Positions 1-12,100 of a stretch of 64,000 bases of DNA are shown here, in pieces. The notes under the pieces are model-generated. The model was not told the origin of the DNA. It made no database searches and saw only the letters and a program-made list of their open reading frames with translations. The stretch comes from Rallus limicola (lineage: Eukaryota; Chordata; Aves; Gruiformes; Rallidae). Every line of letters starts with the position of its first letter. Positions within the stretch are counted from its first letter, which is position 1. The DNA is taken from contig JAKCOZ010000014.1 of NCBI GenBank assembly GCA_022605955.1, positions 12,220,001-12,284,000 of the forward strand, in the 5' to 3' direction. The position numbers and the translations under genes are program-made.

Positions 1-480
1 GCGTAAACGAGTAGTTATTTTTGGGGGAAGAATATACTTGATGTTTACAGACTTGCCGGGGGAAAGGAAAAAAAGAAAAGCCGCCGGGTCTTGGCAGCGC
101 TTGCTGTTTAAAAGTGATTCAGAGTATGGCAGCAGAAACCCAAGGACGGTGCGCTCTGCTGAATGAAATTCCTGTGCAGAGGGAGCCGCGACGTGCACCA
201 GCTTTCCTCTAGCCCTCCGCTTTCCTCGTCCCTCTGCGCCTTGCGTAGGGATTGACTCAGATAACTCGGTCAGTGGCCGGGGAAGGCGTGCAGGGGCGGC
301 TCTTGTGAAACTGAATTTCACTCCCAAAAGGAGCACGGCTACCGCCTCGCCTCGCCTCAGGATACTGTTGGGACCTGGTGGCAGCGGGCTCGGTGGCTGG
401 AGCGGGGATTACTTCTGGGTGAGCGAGGCTGGCTGGGCGAGGGGCTAGGGGAGCCCTTCTGCTGTCGGCGCGTAAGTGAT
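1..480. promoter_or_regulatory. CpG island, right part (probable promoter and first exon of a large gene)
   Basis: Counting by eye, positions 181-480 hold about 23 CpG dinucleotides at roughly 60% G+C, whereas most 60-base lines further right have none or one. CpGs continue to base 1, so the island is cut by the left edge. CpG islands of this kind mark vertebrate promoters and first exons. No TATA box is evident. A perfect AP-1 heptamer (TGACTCA) lies at 253-259. Two splice-donor candidates lie near the island's right end: TGG|GTGAGC with GT at 419 and GCGC|GTAAGT with GT at 472. If either is used, the exon upstream is a 5'UTR or short coding first exon and the rest of the window is intron. 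The G- and T-rich plus strand downstream favours left-to-right transcription. A promoter pointing left cannot be excluded. I cannot name the gene. Confidence 0.65.
253..259. promoter_or_regulatory. AP-1 (FOS/JUN) consensus site inside the CpG island
   Basis: TGACTCA is an exact match to the AP-1/TRE heptamer. A 7-mer is common by chance, but here it sits in a probable promoter, which raises its relevance. Occupancy is unknown. Confidence 0.35.
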
Positions 481-1209
481 AGATGTGTGACACGCACAAT
501 GTGAAGGCTCAGCAGCGTGTTGTCTGTGTGTGTTGGAGGCTCCGGTACGAGGAGGTATTACGAATGCTGTTCAAGCAATTTTCGATGTTTCCTGATGGCG
601 CCTTTTTGTGTTTGGAGTGACGGCTTTGGTCATTTGATTCTGTGGCAGAATTTTGCTGGGTTTTGCACAGTTGAGATTACGCCTTTGGCTGAGATGTGCT
701 TAATGGCATTCTCACCGGCTATGTGTAGCGTGAATTACGTGAGGGCTGAATCGCTGGCTATATATTTAATCCATAAAGCAGTCTTACATCACGCTTTGAA
801 GAGGGACGGGAAACGATAGCCTGGATTCTGAAAAGAAAATATTGAATGGAGCAGCACAAAATATTATTGTCCGAGGACCATGCTGGCTCCAAGGAACACC
901 CACCAGTACAGCAACAGCCCAAAGAGAGGAAACTTGCTGATGCTAATCTTTGATTCTCTTACTTTTGAAAGAGATCTCCCGTAGAAGTATATTAGCATGC
1001 TCTGATTAATTACATATGGCACTAGAGTTAACTAAAAGAATTGAATACCTATTGCAAGAGCCTGTGCATGGGGGAGAAGCTGGATTAAAGTAAAGTGGTG
1101 TCAGGGTAAATTTAGACCAATTGTGTCATTGTGGTAGAAGTTGCTATGTGGACATCAACTTGTTTGCAGTTCTGGTTAAGTCATTTGGGAAGAGTTGGAA
1201 GCAAAACTG

Positions 1210-1225
1210 AAAAAAAAAAAAAAAA
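1210..1225 (+). repeat. Poly-A run (A16)
   Basis: Uninterrupted A16 followed by GCTTC. No retroposon body is recognisable upstream and no target-site duplication is visible, so I treat it as simple sequence. Confidence 0.8.
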
Positions 1226-4200
1226 GCTTCTAAAATAAGAGTACTGAGAGTTGGTCTGTGTGTTTTTGTGTTGTTTTTAACCAAGAAAGCCTGTTTTAAA
1301 ATATTAATAAATCTTTCCTTTGTGAACCAAGCCCTGGGTAAGAGCTTGATGTGTCAGCATCTGTCTGTGTGTGATTTAATGATCAGAGAAAGTTGTTCCT
1401 CAGCTTTTAGCTGGAAACTTACCCATGTAAAGTACCTTTTGCTAGGTGAAGGGTTGCAGAATTTGTCCTGGTATAGTAAGTAGTGTTACGGTGTTAGTAA
1501 ATGAGAGTGGTTACCAGTATAGGATCCGCCTTGACCCAGGTTCTTGTTACTGACACTAAGCATGCTTGTGAAGAGAGCAAAGGCTGGTTCCAAAGCAGAT
1601 GGTCGTGCTTTGAGGTACCTTGGATCTTGTCTCATTCTCTTGTGCAACTTCTTGCAGGGCTGAGGGGTCTTGGCAGTGCGCCTGCATTTTTGGGATGATT
1701 CACCCCAATAGCAGTATGGTAAGGCATCTCTGTTACACTTGAAAATCAGGCTTCCTCCAAACAGGAGGAGTGACACAACTGCGGACTGCTTCACCGTGAT
1801 GCCTTTTTTGTTTCCTGCTGGAGTAGTTTTGTTTTTATCTGCAGTAGAAGTTTTATTGAGGCAAGGATACCAGCTCGTTTCAGGGCTAGTCAGTCTCTAG
1901 TGTGAATGAGATAGAGAGGGCTCTGTAGTCTCTCACATTTCTGTGGAATTGAATTAATTATACTAATGAATTCCCAATTATGAGGTGCCCACAGGTTGGT
2001 ACAGTAGGAGTTTGAGCTAGATGTAGCTGAAAGGGATCACCCATTTTAATGCTAATGCCTATATGGATTTAGAGGGAGATGAATATGGTGTAAACAAAGT
2101 CCCTGATCACTTCTGTGGGTCTACATGTCTGTAAAATCCAAGTTGCAAGCAGGTTCAAACAGATCTCTTGCTAATACCTGTACATCTTGTGTGGAACACC
2201 AGCATTTTCAAGGCAAAGATCTAATTTCCAACTCCTTTGTACTCCAGGGTATGATCATCCTCATGTGTGTTATCAGGAACAACTTAAAAAGCAGCCGTCC
2301 AGCATCATCCAACTCTGAGTGTGGTTTTTGTCATGGTGGACGTTTCTTCAAACCCTTCTGAGCTAGCAGTTACTTGGTGTTTGAGGCTGGAGTGTGTTCC
2401 TGCCTGTTTAATAGCCTGTTATTTCATTAATACCTTGTAGCATTGAACTCTTAAGTTACCTGCATTAAATCTGTTGTATTTCAGTATCACTGACTCTCTC
2501 CTGGTTTATATATTAAGAATTAGATGGTAGTAAAATTACCTGATGCAACTTAGCTGATCTTAATTGTAATAATGGAATCTATTAGGATGCCCATTGTATA
2601 TTAAAGTTTAGGCAGGACATTAAGGAAAAACTGTCAAATTTTGTTTTTTCATAGGTTGTGTTCTAATTAGATTTTTGGTCTTATAGGAGATAATCTTTGA
2701 ATCCCAAGATACTGAGGAAATGTCACTGAAACTGCATTTCCTTCCTTGAAAGCAATGTTCAGTATTCAATTTGCTGCAATACTGGGATATCTTTCAAGAG
2801 CTGAAGAGTAGTTTAACTTTTTATTCTCTGTAGTGTATAGTTTAGTTCGTATTCAAGGTAGATAGAGTGGAAAATTCTGAACATGTAGGAAGTACAAATA
2901 TAAGAAAACAGAATTAGACCAACTGGGAAAAAGCCAAACAGTTCTAAAATATACAAAAGTGTAGAGATTTTATAGACATTTACCTATAAGGAAAACTTTT
3001 GTTTGGTGTTTTTTTAGGAGCTACTTATGTTAGTGAAAGCAAAAAGAAGTCAATTTTTTGTTAAATATTTATTTAGTTAAAGCAACACTTTGGAGGCTTT
3101 GGATTTATTTTCTACACCAGCCTAACTCTTCTCTACTGTTCACCTCTTGCATGCTGACATGGTGAGCTTATTGTTGTCAGCTTTGACTACAGCTGTGTAT
3201 ATTTTGGTAGTGCTTTATAGCAAATCTGTAGGGCAAAGACTGTGCTGTATCATGTCTAATCTCTGACTTTATTTTTCAACTATTATGGCAAATATGCTCA
3301 TTAGATCAGAATTTTAGTTACTGGGATATAATTAAAATATACCAGTATTAATGAGATGATGAAATGTGTATGAACACATTCAATTTCCCTTTTCCCTAGG
3401 TGTTTGGGTTTTTTTTGCTATTTTTGTTTTCAATGTTGAGTGCAAGCTGTTGCTAATTAGCATGGCACTGTGGAGGTGGTCCATATGTGAGCTAAACGCA
3501 GAGGGTAGGATGAAGGGGATAAAAAGAAACAAACTCAAACCTGGAGAAGTAAAAGTGATGGTCTTGGAGGTGTTTTAAGAGCTTTGCAAGGAGAATGGGT
3601 TTTGCCCTTCTTATTCGTAAATTTATTCCATCACTTGTTGAAGTCATGTGTGAAACTTCGGACCTGAGTTAAGCCATATACCAATGTGTGTGTTTGTGTT
3701 GGGTACAGGTGGAAGGGTCTCTCTTGAGATGGTCTCTTGTTCCTCTCCTCATTCTTGTGCAGTGCTACAGCTCATCTCTGGGTTAGTAGGCTGACAGAGG
3801 GAGTGGATAGACAGCACTGTGGGGCTGGGAGCACATCCATGTTTCCATCGTGGCAGCAGGTTCACTGGAGAGCAGCCATGAACGCTACCACTGTGCAGTG
3901 CCTCTGGTGTGTTTGCCATGGTGTTCCTCTCGTGGATGCACACTATTATGGATACCTACATCTCTTACTGTTACTATATTGCTGGAGGCTTCTTTACTTT
4001 GGATGTAACTGTAATATGCAGAGTTCTGCTAATGGCATACACAAATGAATATGCGCCTGTGTGTGCATGAATATTTCCATGCCTCCGTTTCTCTGTTAGA
4101 ATGTATTTTGTGCTCTTGGGTGGAATGTCTGCAGCTGCTGAGGGGACAGAGTAACCTTAAGGTCCAGGGCTGCTGGTTGCTGTTGGAGTGCTTGGCAGTC

Positions 4201-4953
4201 ATCATCATGCAGGTTTTAGCTCTTATCTAGGCAGATATGAAAAAGCTGCTCCCTGCGGCAGCAATATGTAGCAAGGTAATAGAAGACAAGCTTTAAATAA
4301 ATGATAAATTGAATCTTTATTAAACCCGTTCTTGCATATGGGGAGCATCCGATGAAGTTGTGTAGAAAGCTGCCTTCCTTAGCTCTCTGAAGGAAACCCG
4401 ACTCATCCCCCCCTGTGAGGGCACGCTTTTTGCAGTGCCAGGCAAGGAAGCTTGCACTCAGTAGCTCAGTGCAGGTAGCACATCTATTCTCACATCTCCT
4501 TCCTCCTCTTTCTGTTTTGACCTGTGCTTGGATCTGCTTTGACCTTTGTATAGATTCTCTGCAGATGCTTTGGGATTAACCCTGTCAAGTGAGTGGCATG
4601 TACTACTCATCAAAGGTAGTTCAGTGCATCCTGTCTCAAAATAATGATTAGAAATTATTTCTCTTTGAGAGGGTGTTTTAGCCCTGGTATCTACCATGGT
4701 ATTGGTACATACAAATATTTTAGCATTAGATAGTATGTGGAAATTTAATTTAGCAAAAATAGTAGACGGAAGTAATAAGAAAATCCTGGTCTTTAAAACT
4801 TTCCATCAGGAGTTCAAAGAAAAGTTAAAGGAAGCTACAGATCATATGTCTTTTATTTTTTCCTGGGGTCAGCTGCAGGAAGTTGTATAGCTACATTATA
4901 AACCACGTTCAAAAATTTTTTTAAGTGTAGATATTTATTTATTTGGTTGCTGT

Positions 4954-4992
4954 AAAAAAAAAAAAAACAAAAAAAAACCAAACCAAAAAAAA
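4954..4992 (+). repeat. A-rich tract with CCAAACC interruptions
   Basis: Long A runs broken by single C and by CCAAACCA. Tracts of this form are frequent in bird introns. They could be an eroded retroposon tail, but no body is recognised upstream. Confidence 0.7.
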
Positions 4993-5744
4993 GGCAAGTT
5001 ATTCAAGAGTAATCTCTGTTTAGGGGATTTGAGATGCCACTCATGAAGCAGTGCATTCGCCTGTTGCCTCTGTGCTGCTCCTTTGAGTCTGTCCTCAGAA
5101 GAACTTGCTTTGACATCAGGAAGTGAGGTAGCTGATGCTGTCCCATATATCAGGGAACCTGTAAAGCACCGCTGTATGATCTAGGTGAAATATGTTAAAA
5201 TGTATTGTTGAAATTTTATAAATAGCTTAGAGTTTTAACTCTGAGCAGTCACTTTGTTCCAGCCATCATATGTCCCTTTAGAAGTTTGTGGTAGAAAGAA
5301 CCAGAGGAGTGCTCTTCAGGTTTACAGTACCATTTGCAAGTTTACTGTTTCTTAAGATACAGGGCATTACCATCCTTTCTCATGCAAAAATTTGGGTTGA
5401 CCTCTGTGACTGTAAGATCATACCCTACTACTTTTCTTTGTAAGTTTTTCACAAAGAATATTAGCTGTTATAGCTTTGTGTTTAAATTACAGTATTGCCC
5501 AAGGGATAGTTGGTGCCTGTTCATATTGCTTGCTTTCTCCTAAAACTTTATTCTTAGGGTAGAGGAATTGTAGGAATAAAAATATATAGTGAATAAAAAG
5601 CTAAGTTGAATCGGAGTAAGCAGTGTGCTCTTACAGCTCAGCATAACATGAGTATCCATCACTGCATCAGCATGAGCATGGCCATCCAGTTGAGGGGGGT
5701 GGCTATTGCTCTTGATGAGGCTGCTTCTGGATTAATGAGTGTTT

Positions 5745-6227
5745 CCAGTCTTCGGCTGCCCGTACAAGAGAGATAGGGATAAACTAGAGAGACCCCAGAG
5801 CAGGACTACTGAGGTTGTTAGGGCCTGGAGTGCATGGCATACCTGGAGGTGCTGAGGGATCTGGATTTGCCCAGCCTGAAGAATAAAAGATGAAGGTGAA
5901 TTGCTGCCTTCCGTTTCCTGATGGGCTATTAGGGAGCAGAGAAAGATCATCTTCTAAGGGGTGTACTGAGAAAGGATGAGGTGCAGCCATCACATTGAAA
6001 TTGGGAAATTCAGACTGGGCATAAAGAAAAAAAATTAGCAATGGAAATGGTTAAGCTCTGATCTGGGGACTGTGGAGGTTGTGGTATTTGGCCTTGGAGA
6101 TTTAAGAACTTGACTGGACATGGCTCTGAAACACTTGATCTAACTTTGAGATCAGCACTGTTTTGACTGGGAATTGAAGAACAGGTCTGTAGAGGTCCTT
6201 TCCAGCCTAAATTATTCTGATTCTGTA
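5745..6227 (+). mobile_element. Old CR1 LINE fragment, 3' end
   Basis: Diverged but recognisable CR1 3' region in sense orientation. In order it shows a counterpart of the 'ACTGGAGAGAGTCCAG' block near 5785-5802, the GGCCTGGAG block at about 5823, and a CTGAGGGATCTGG...CCAGCCTGAAGA block at 5855-5883. The element-terminal AGAGGTCCTTTCCAGCCT follows at about 6191-6208, then ATTCTGATTCTGTA as the degenerate terminal octamer repeat. CR1 is a non-LTR retrotransposon usually truncated at its 5' end in sauropsids. The middle part (about 5950-6060) is hard to align by eye and includes an A8 run, suggesting indels. No coding capacity remains. Confidence 0.75.
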
Positions 6228-6730
6228 AGAAGATTTCCCACAGAGAAAATACATATCATAGGAGCTATGCTAAATGCTCCTTTTTCGCTATACTCCTAGA
6301 AGGGATGAGCTCTTTGCTTGTGGGGTCAGAGGAGCCTCTTGTGCGGCACTCATGGCCAACATAATTTAGGATAAAAACTGTTCTGCAAAAAGTGTGCACA
6401 GGGAGGAAGTTTGAGTTGTATGTGGGGCAAAGCATTTCTGCACTGTGCTGCTGCTGGAATTAGTCACAGTCTTGCTGCCATGTGTTGAGAATCACTCCGG
6501 TGAGTAGTGGTAGGCCTTGCTGGGCTTGGCTGTGCTTGGTGTAGGTGAGGTCTTCACAAGTGTGGGGAGGTGTGTAATGCATGCTACTGTTGAAATGGGT
6601 GCTATAGTTTGGTGTAATAAAATAACGGTAATAAAGTGCTCTTTTGTAAAAAATAAAAATTATTAGCATGACTAAGGAAGCTCCCTAATTCTTGACGTCC
6701 TTTGGGCCTGATGTAGTGACTCTGTCTTTC
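6228..6730. other. Unique spacer between two CR1 copies
   Basis: About 500 bases with no repeat or gene that I recognise. One minus-strand open frame (69 codons) looks like chance. Confidence 0.5.
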
Positions 6731-6942
6731 ATGGAGGTTCACATTAGATGTTAGGAAAAAACTTGTTACTGAAAGAGTTGTCAGGGCCTGGAACAGGCTG
6801 CCCAGTGAGGTGGTTGAGTCACTAACCCTGGATGTGTTTAAAATGTGGGTGGATCAGGTACTTAGGGATATGGTTTAGCATAGGATGGGAATGGTTGGAT
6901 TTGATGATCTTAAAGGTCTTTTCCAACCTTGTGATTCTGTGA
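6731..6942 (+). mobile_element. CR1 LINE, 5'-truncated 3' end
   Basis: About 210 bases closely resembling the CR1 terminus. It begins in the 'GATTAGATATTAGGAAAAA' region and passes GCCTGGAACAGGCTGCCCAG, GAGGTGGTTGAGTCAC, CTGGATGTGTTTAAAA and TTGGATTTGATGATCTTAAA. It ends at TTCCAACCTTGTGATTCTGTGA. Sense orientation is plus. It is less decayed than the copy at 5745-6227, so it probably inserted later. The 5' truncation is typical of target-primed reverse transcription. Confidence 0.92.
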
Positions 6943-9051
6943 CTTTCTTTTTGTTGTAACATCATGTTTTACCTTCTGTGTTTTGTAATACACAGCTTGA
7001 ATGTAAGATGTACTGTTTTTCTCAGAGTCCTTTAGTATTTTTTTCAGAACTGAGTTTGTGCTAAAGCAGGTGAAACTTCACCTCTTCTTGTCTTGGCATC
7101 TGTGTGAGGTCTTAATGACATCACCAGAAATACTCATAGTTTTAGCCTTAAGACTTCAGTTTTTCACCAGATTAGTGATGACTAAATGATCCACACTACT
7201 CTAATTGCAATTCTTCCAACATAATTTATTCAAGCATATCCTATCACACTGAAGTAACAGGAACTGTCTATATTGATGCCTGTATGTTCAAACTGGAAAG
7301 TTGAGTTAATGGAGGATGAGTTCATTTGTATATGTCTGTATGGATATATACTTACTAGTTCAGCTTTCTAGAAAGGCTGTCAGAGACCATGTGTGTATAT
7401 GTGTGTGTGTGTGTGTATACATGCATGCATAACCTGCAGCAATGTGAGTATATACTATCTATCTAGGCTGCTGTGTTTTCTCTGTGGGCCGGATTGAGCA
7501 GGGCCTTTCTGCAAAGGTACAACGTGCTTGTATAAAAGCTTGAATGATTGCTGTTGGTGAGCTGTAGGGTGCATGACTTCAGTGGCTTTTCTCTGCAGGG
7601 GCTGCCTACCTGTACAGATCCCCCAGGGCAGGAATTGGGGAGGCATGATAAGGAGAGTTGCTCAAAAGGGTGTTGGCCAGGAGATTAAGCTGTTTTGTGC
7701 CCTTAACAGGGAAGGGAAGATGCAACTTTTTTGGTCTGGCCCTCAAGTCCTGCTTTTTTTTGGGGGAGGGGGGCCTTTAATATTATTTTATACTTTATTA
7801 ATTTATTTTTTGCTTTGATATTCAGGCCTTTCAACTCTTAAATCAGATTTTCAAAAGGACCTGAAAGTGACTTAGTAATCAAGAGATATTAGCAATTTTG
7901 AATTCTTTTTCAGCTGCTCTAAGTCATATTCTGGAATTTTTTTTCCCCAGCAATTTGCACAAAAAAAAAGAATTTTTTTTATGTGAGAGCTGAAATTAAT
8001 GATTTGTTGTTGAGGAAGCATAAGAAAGGACAAATATCCCTAAATTCAGATAAGTTTGGGAGCAGCTCTGCTAGTTTTAACAAGATTGCGATGTGGAAAT
8101 AGCTTTACTGCTAGGTGTGCTGTCTTATAAAAAATTCAGGTGGGGTTTTTGGTTGGATTTTACTACCAGTTTAAAAAATGTTAAGTATGTATCTTTGATT
8201 TAGAATATCTTCTGTTTTAGGAAGCTGTTAGAGAAGCATTTTCAAAGTAATAGTAGGAGTACTGTAGGGTGGACAGGCAGACCACTTTGTTCAACTCTCA
8301 TTGTGGTGCTGCTGATGGGAGAGAGAAACATGAATTGTCTTTTGTGGCTGCCGTTTCTGCAGTCTGATAGAGCCTGTCTGAGACCTGGCAGCTCTCTGTA
8401 GAGGATGAGAAAGGGCTGTACAGAACAATTCCTTTTTTCTTGTTTTCTTGTTTGTGGGTTTTTCCTTCTCTCTTGTCCTGCTTTCCTTCTTGGGCAGGAG
8501 TGGGGTTGACAGGAACAGTGGATCAAAAGGATTGTTGGAGGTCATGTTAGGGAAATCACGCTTCTCTTCTTGTTTTATAAAAACTGGGTAGACTTTTCTT
8601 GTGTTGATGGTTCAGCTGTGAGGGTATTTCAGCTTTTTAAATTTCTTTTTCTGAAGTTGAGTAAAGTGGGGGAAGTTAATGTGCGTGCTCCGTGTTGGTA
8701 CAAACCCAGTTGATCAGTCCTTGAATTACCTTGGGTGCTCACAGGGAGTTTGTCATGGACACCTGCTTCTTCTTTGAGGTGAAACTGAGGAGAGGGTGTG
8801 TCAGTGGTGCAGTTGGTGGGGGTGTCCAGTGGGAAGAAGAAGAAAGGAAACATGACAGGAAGCTGAGACACACGCATTTGCAGATTTTAGTGAGGCAATG
8901 ATCTGAGTATGGTTTCTCATCTGTGGATACTGGAGATACAGTTTAAGTCTTTGCTGGTTTTGCCTCGAGTATCATTGTTCTGATTGAGTGTGTTTGCCTG
9001 ATCCTTTCAAAATACCACTTTATAAACTGCTCTTTCCCCTTGCTCTTCCAG
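6943..9051. other. Intronic DNA with a GT microsatellite
   Basis: No gene recognised. Apart from the GT repeat at 7390-7430, the stretch holds scattered poly-T and poly-A runs and short chance open frames, including overlapping minus-strand frames at 8242-8545. Confidence 0.55.
7390..7430. repeat. GT/TG microsatellite with ATGCATGCAT flank
   Basis: Alternating purine-pyrimidine tract: GTGTGTATAT, then GT repeated about eight times, then ATAC and ATGCATGCAT. Such tracts are length-polymorphic and can adopt Z-DNA. Confidence 0.9.
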
Positions 9052-9139
9052 GATGTCAAACTGGCTTAGGTCCCTGAAGACTGACCTGCTGCCAAGCTCC
9101 ATCTGATCAGTTCCCAGGAGCAAAGGTACAGTTTACGGG
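9052..9139 (+). other. Candidate non-coding exon (5'UTR or lncRNA)
   Basis: A strong acceptor (CCCCTTGCTCTTCCAG, ending 9051) and a strong donor (ACGGG|GTAAGT, GT at 9140) bracket 88 bases. A weaker alternative donor is AAAG|GTACAG at 9126. All three frames contain stops. An ATG at 9053 would encode a 17-residue peptide that starts MSNWLRSLK and stops at 9104-9106. If spliced, this would be an untranslated exon carrying an upstream ORF, or an lncRNA exon. Pseudo-exons with signals this good are common in long introns, so confidence is low. Confidence 0.2.
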
Positions 9140-12100
9140 GTAAGTTAAAATCCACTGACAGAATCCCCTGAAGGAAACAAAGACTTTAATTAGTGCCGGC
9201 TCCTTTGCATGGCAATCTCTGGTACATTTCTTCCTTCAGACTTGCTTGGTCTATGACAGCAGGCTATCAGGGAAAGAGAAAGGGAAACCCAAAAGAGTGG
9301 AGTCACTTTGAAAATGTAGCAAAAAGTTAATGAATAGAGTACTTACAGGGAAAATACCAATGCAGGCTGTGTCAGGTAAGCACTTTAAAAGTGAGAAGTG
9401 CCCCCCTGTTGGTTTGTTCTCCTTTTAACTGATTTCTTTGAAAATCTAATTGGAATCACAGTTGAACTACCGTGATAAAATATGGTTTTGGTAGATAAAG
9501 TTGAAATAATACACATTTAGCAATTGGGAGTGTTGCTGGAAATAGTAGGTGCATGTAGAAATGAACACAAATTCCCATTTCTTGTTTCATCCTAAGGGCA
9601 AAGTACCCTTGGTGCAAAGCACAGGGGACCTATATAATCATTAGCAGATGGAGGGGGACATTAATCTTCTACCCACAAATCTGCCCCAGCACATAAAGCA
9701 GGGAGCGTCTCTGTTGTGAGGATTGCTAGAGGTTGTATTAAACATGATGCTATAGTTTATAATCACAGTGCCAGCCGCTCTTGCTGTTCATTGCTGTGGT
9801 TTTTTTTCTTGGTGCTCTGGATTTCACTTTTTCTATCCCTGTATAATGGAGTAGTGACAGTATTTCTGCTTCTTGAGATGTTGGCAGGAACTTCTTCCAA
9901 CACTCTCTAAATCTCTTGCTGTAAGCACTAGAGCATGTTAGGATATACTTAAAGTATTTTTTTTGTTCACAGGGAGAAATGTATGATTTTTCTCTGTCAT
10001 TCAGTCTTTTTCATTTGGCAGTGAGCTAGAAGACAAGCATGGTTAATGAGGTATCTCAGCAGCGTGTTTTTATGTGAGCATAGTTTAAGGTTAGGAGTAT
10101 GTCCAGTCTCCAAACTGCCTAGTGAGCATTCTGTATTTGGAAACAAATGCCAGCTGGCAGTGGCTAAGGAGTGCATGCTTATTCTGCTCATGATAGCCAA
10201 AACATGCTCCCCGCTGTGTGCTTTTGGCAGCTTTGCACTGGCAATATGTCTCAAATGCCAGTTGCATGTCCTCCTTTCTTTCTCATAAGTACGTCCCGTA
10301 AGGCATGATTTAGCCTAAATAAAAATGTACCCCTGTTAGACTTGGTAACATACAGAAAGAGAGACTACTTGTTTTTAAAAAAATCAGTCTTTCTGAAGCA
10401 CCTGTGGTATATTATTCCCACTGTGGAAAGAAAAGGATTACTATCATGTCATCCTATACTCAATAGCAAATTGGCCTTAAATATCTGATGATTTGATGGT
10501 TTTTGTGACCGCAGTTCTTAGGCATACTACCCTGAAAAAACTGTAATTTATTCTCAGTAGAGAACTCTGGGTGGAATTTCACTCTTAAAGTAGCTGCCTG
10601 TTACGTTTATTTGAAGCTCTAACTCTACCTTTCGTGGTCAGTGTAGTAATTACATTAATGGTCAGATCTGCAGTTTGAACATACAATAATTGCCTCTTTT
10701 TTATTTATTTTTATTTCTTGAATTAAGTCAATTAACATTTAAAATAATTCTTACAAGGTATCTTTTCAATAAAATATATGTAGGCAGCGTGAATTTTACA
10801 GCCAAGTATTGCAAATACGCTCAGCTGAATTCTTTGAAGCAGTTTGTGCATTGTGGTACACTGAATACAAATTCTTGGGAATCTGAAGGTAAATAAATCC
10901 AGTCTGCATTTCTGTCTTTATCTTCAATAACACTGTAAGAGGTTAGATAAAAGCACAGTTTCAAACAAAAAGTGCTAAACAAAGCACCTAGGCTTTTCAA
11001 TTAAATACTCTTAAAAACTGCATTTAAGGTTAAGTCAACCGTAGGGTAAGTTACCTGTGCTTAGAAGTTGGCTTTAGAAATACTGATGTATTTAAGTTCT
11101 GTATTACTTTTTCTTTGAGATGATCTTCCACCTTCTTTGTTTCAGATCTTAGTATTTGGCAAGGTGATAATTCTTAAACAATTTCAATGCCGCCTTCTTT
11201 TCTAAACCAGTGAAATGTGTTTGAGATCTGATAAGATATGGAAGTTTGAAAGTCAGTTTCTCTTCTCTAATTTGTATTCATTAGGAAAAAGTTACCACCT
11301 TGCCAAAATCGGAGCTTTTTCCAAAGTTAATCTTGCAACCAATAAAGAAGGGGAGGGAACAGTATGCACTGGAAAATGCTAGGGTTTTGGTCAATGGGCT
11401 TCCATGTATCTGTTGAAACCTGCCTGTCGTAGCTGGTTTAATGCTCCAGTTGCCCACTCTGCTTTCACAGTAAGAATGAACAAGCTGCATTTCCTGTGCA
11501 GGAGGTAAAGAGGGCCTTGCTGTGACCCGTTTCTCAAACCCATGAGCTTACCCTAGCAGCCTGGTACTGCTGTCACTTACCTTGCTTTCTGGCAAGGAGG
11601 ACTCAATTCACTTGCTTTCAGCAGCTGTGCTAAAATGGTGCAGGTTTCCTCCTGAGTTTCTGTTGCATCCACCACCCAGCTATATGCTGGATATCCACAG
11701 GCAGGGGCACCTGTGTTCAGGTACATGAATGCTTTCATGGTTGGTTGTGCTACAGCGAAGTTGAGACTCAAATCTTGCTGCGGTGTGTGTTGAAGAAGCA
11801 CTGCTGTGCATCAGTTAACTTATTCATACTCTAAAAAAACCTTGGGTATGACGTGCAGAAAAGGTATTTTAGAAAGTAGGCTGCAAAATCAAACCCTCAG
11901 AAGTTGTGAAATGCCAGATTTATGTTATTTTCTTCCGTGCCTGTAATTGATGCAGGAATATAAATCATGCAACTTTAATTTCATCATATCCTAACCACTG
12001 GGCACTGTGGGAGTTGCACCTAAGAGGTTAACCCTTTACGTGACAGGCACTGTTACACTGAAAGACCCATGTGTGGTATGGTCATGTTATTTAGTGAATA

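Larger units (their letters stand above)
481..5744. other. Sparse intronic DNA, no gene recognised
   Basis: A+T-rich, CpG-poor sequence with short, patternless open frames, the longest 103 codons. I found no recognisable exon, RNA gene or named repeat. It contains an A16 run at 1210-1225 and an A-rich tract at 4954-4992. Base composition (T over A, G over C) fits the sense strand of an intron. Confidence 0.6.

Noticed and set aside
9397..9416. Reverse-strand CTCF-like GCCCCCCTGTTGG
   Set aside because: Needs an extra G in the core and has a mismatch; not a good match.
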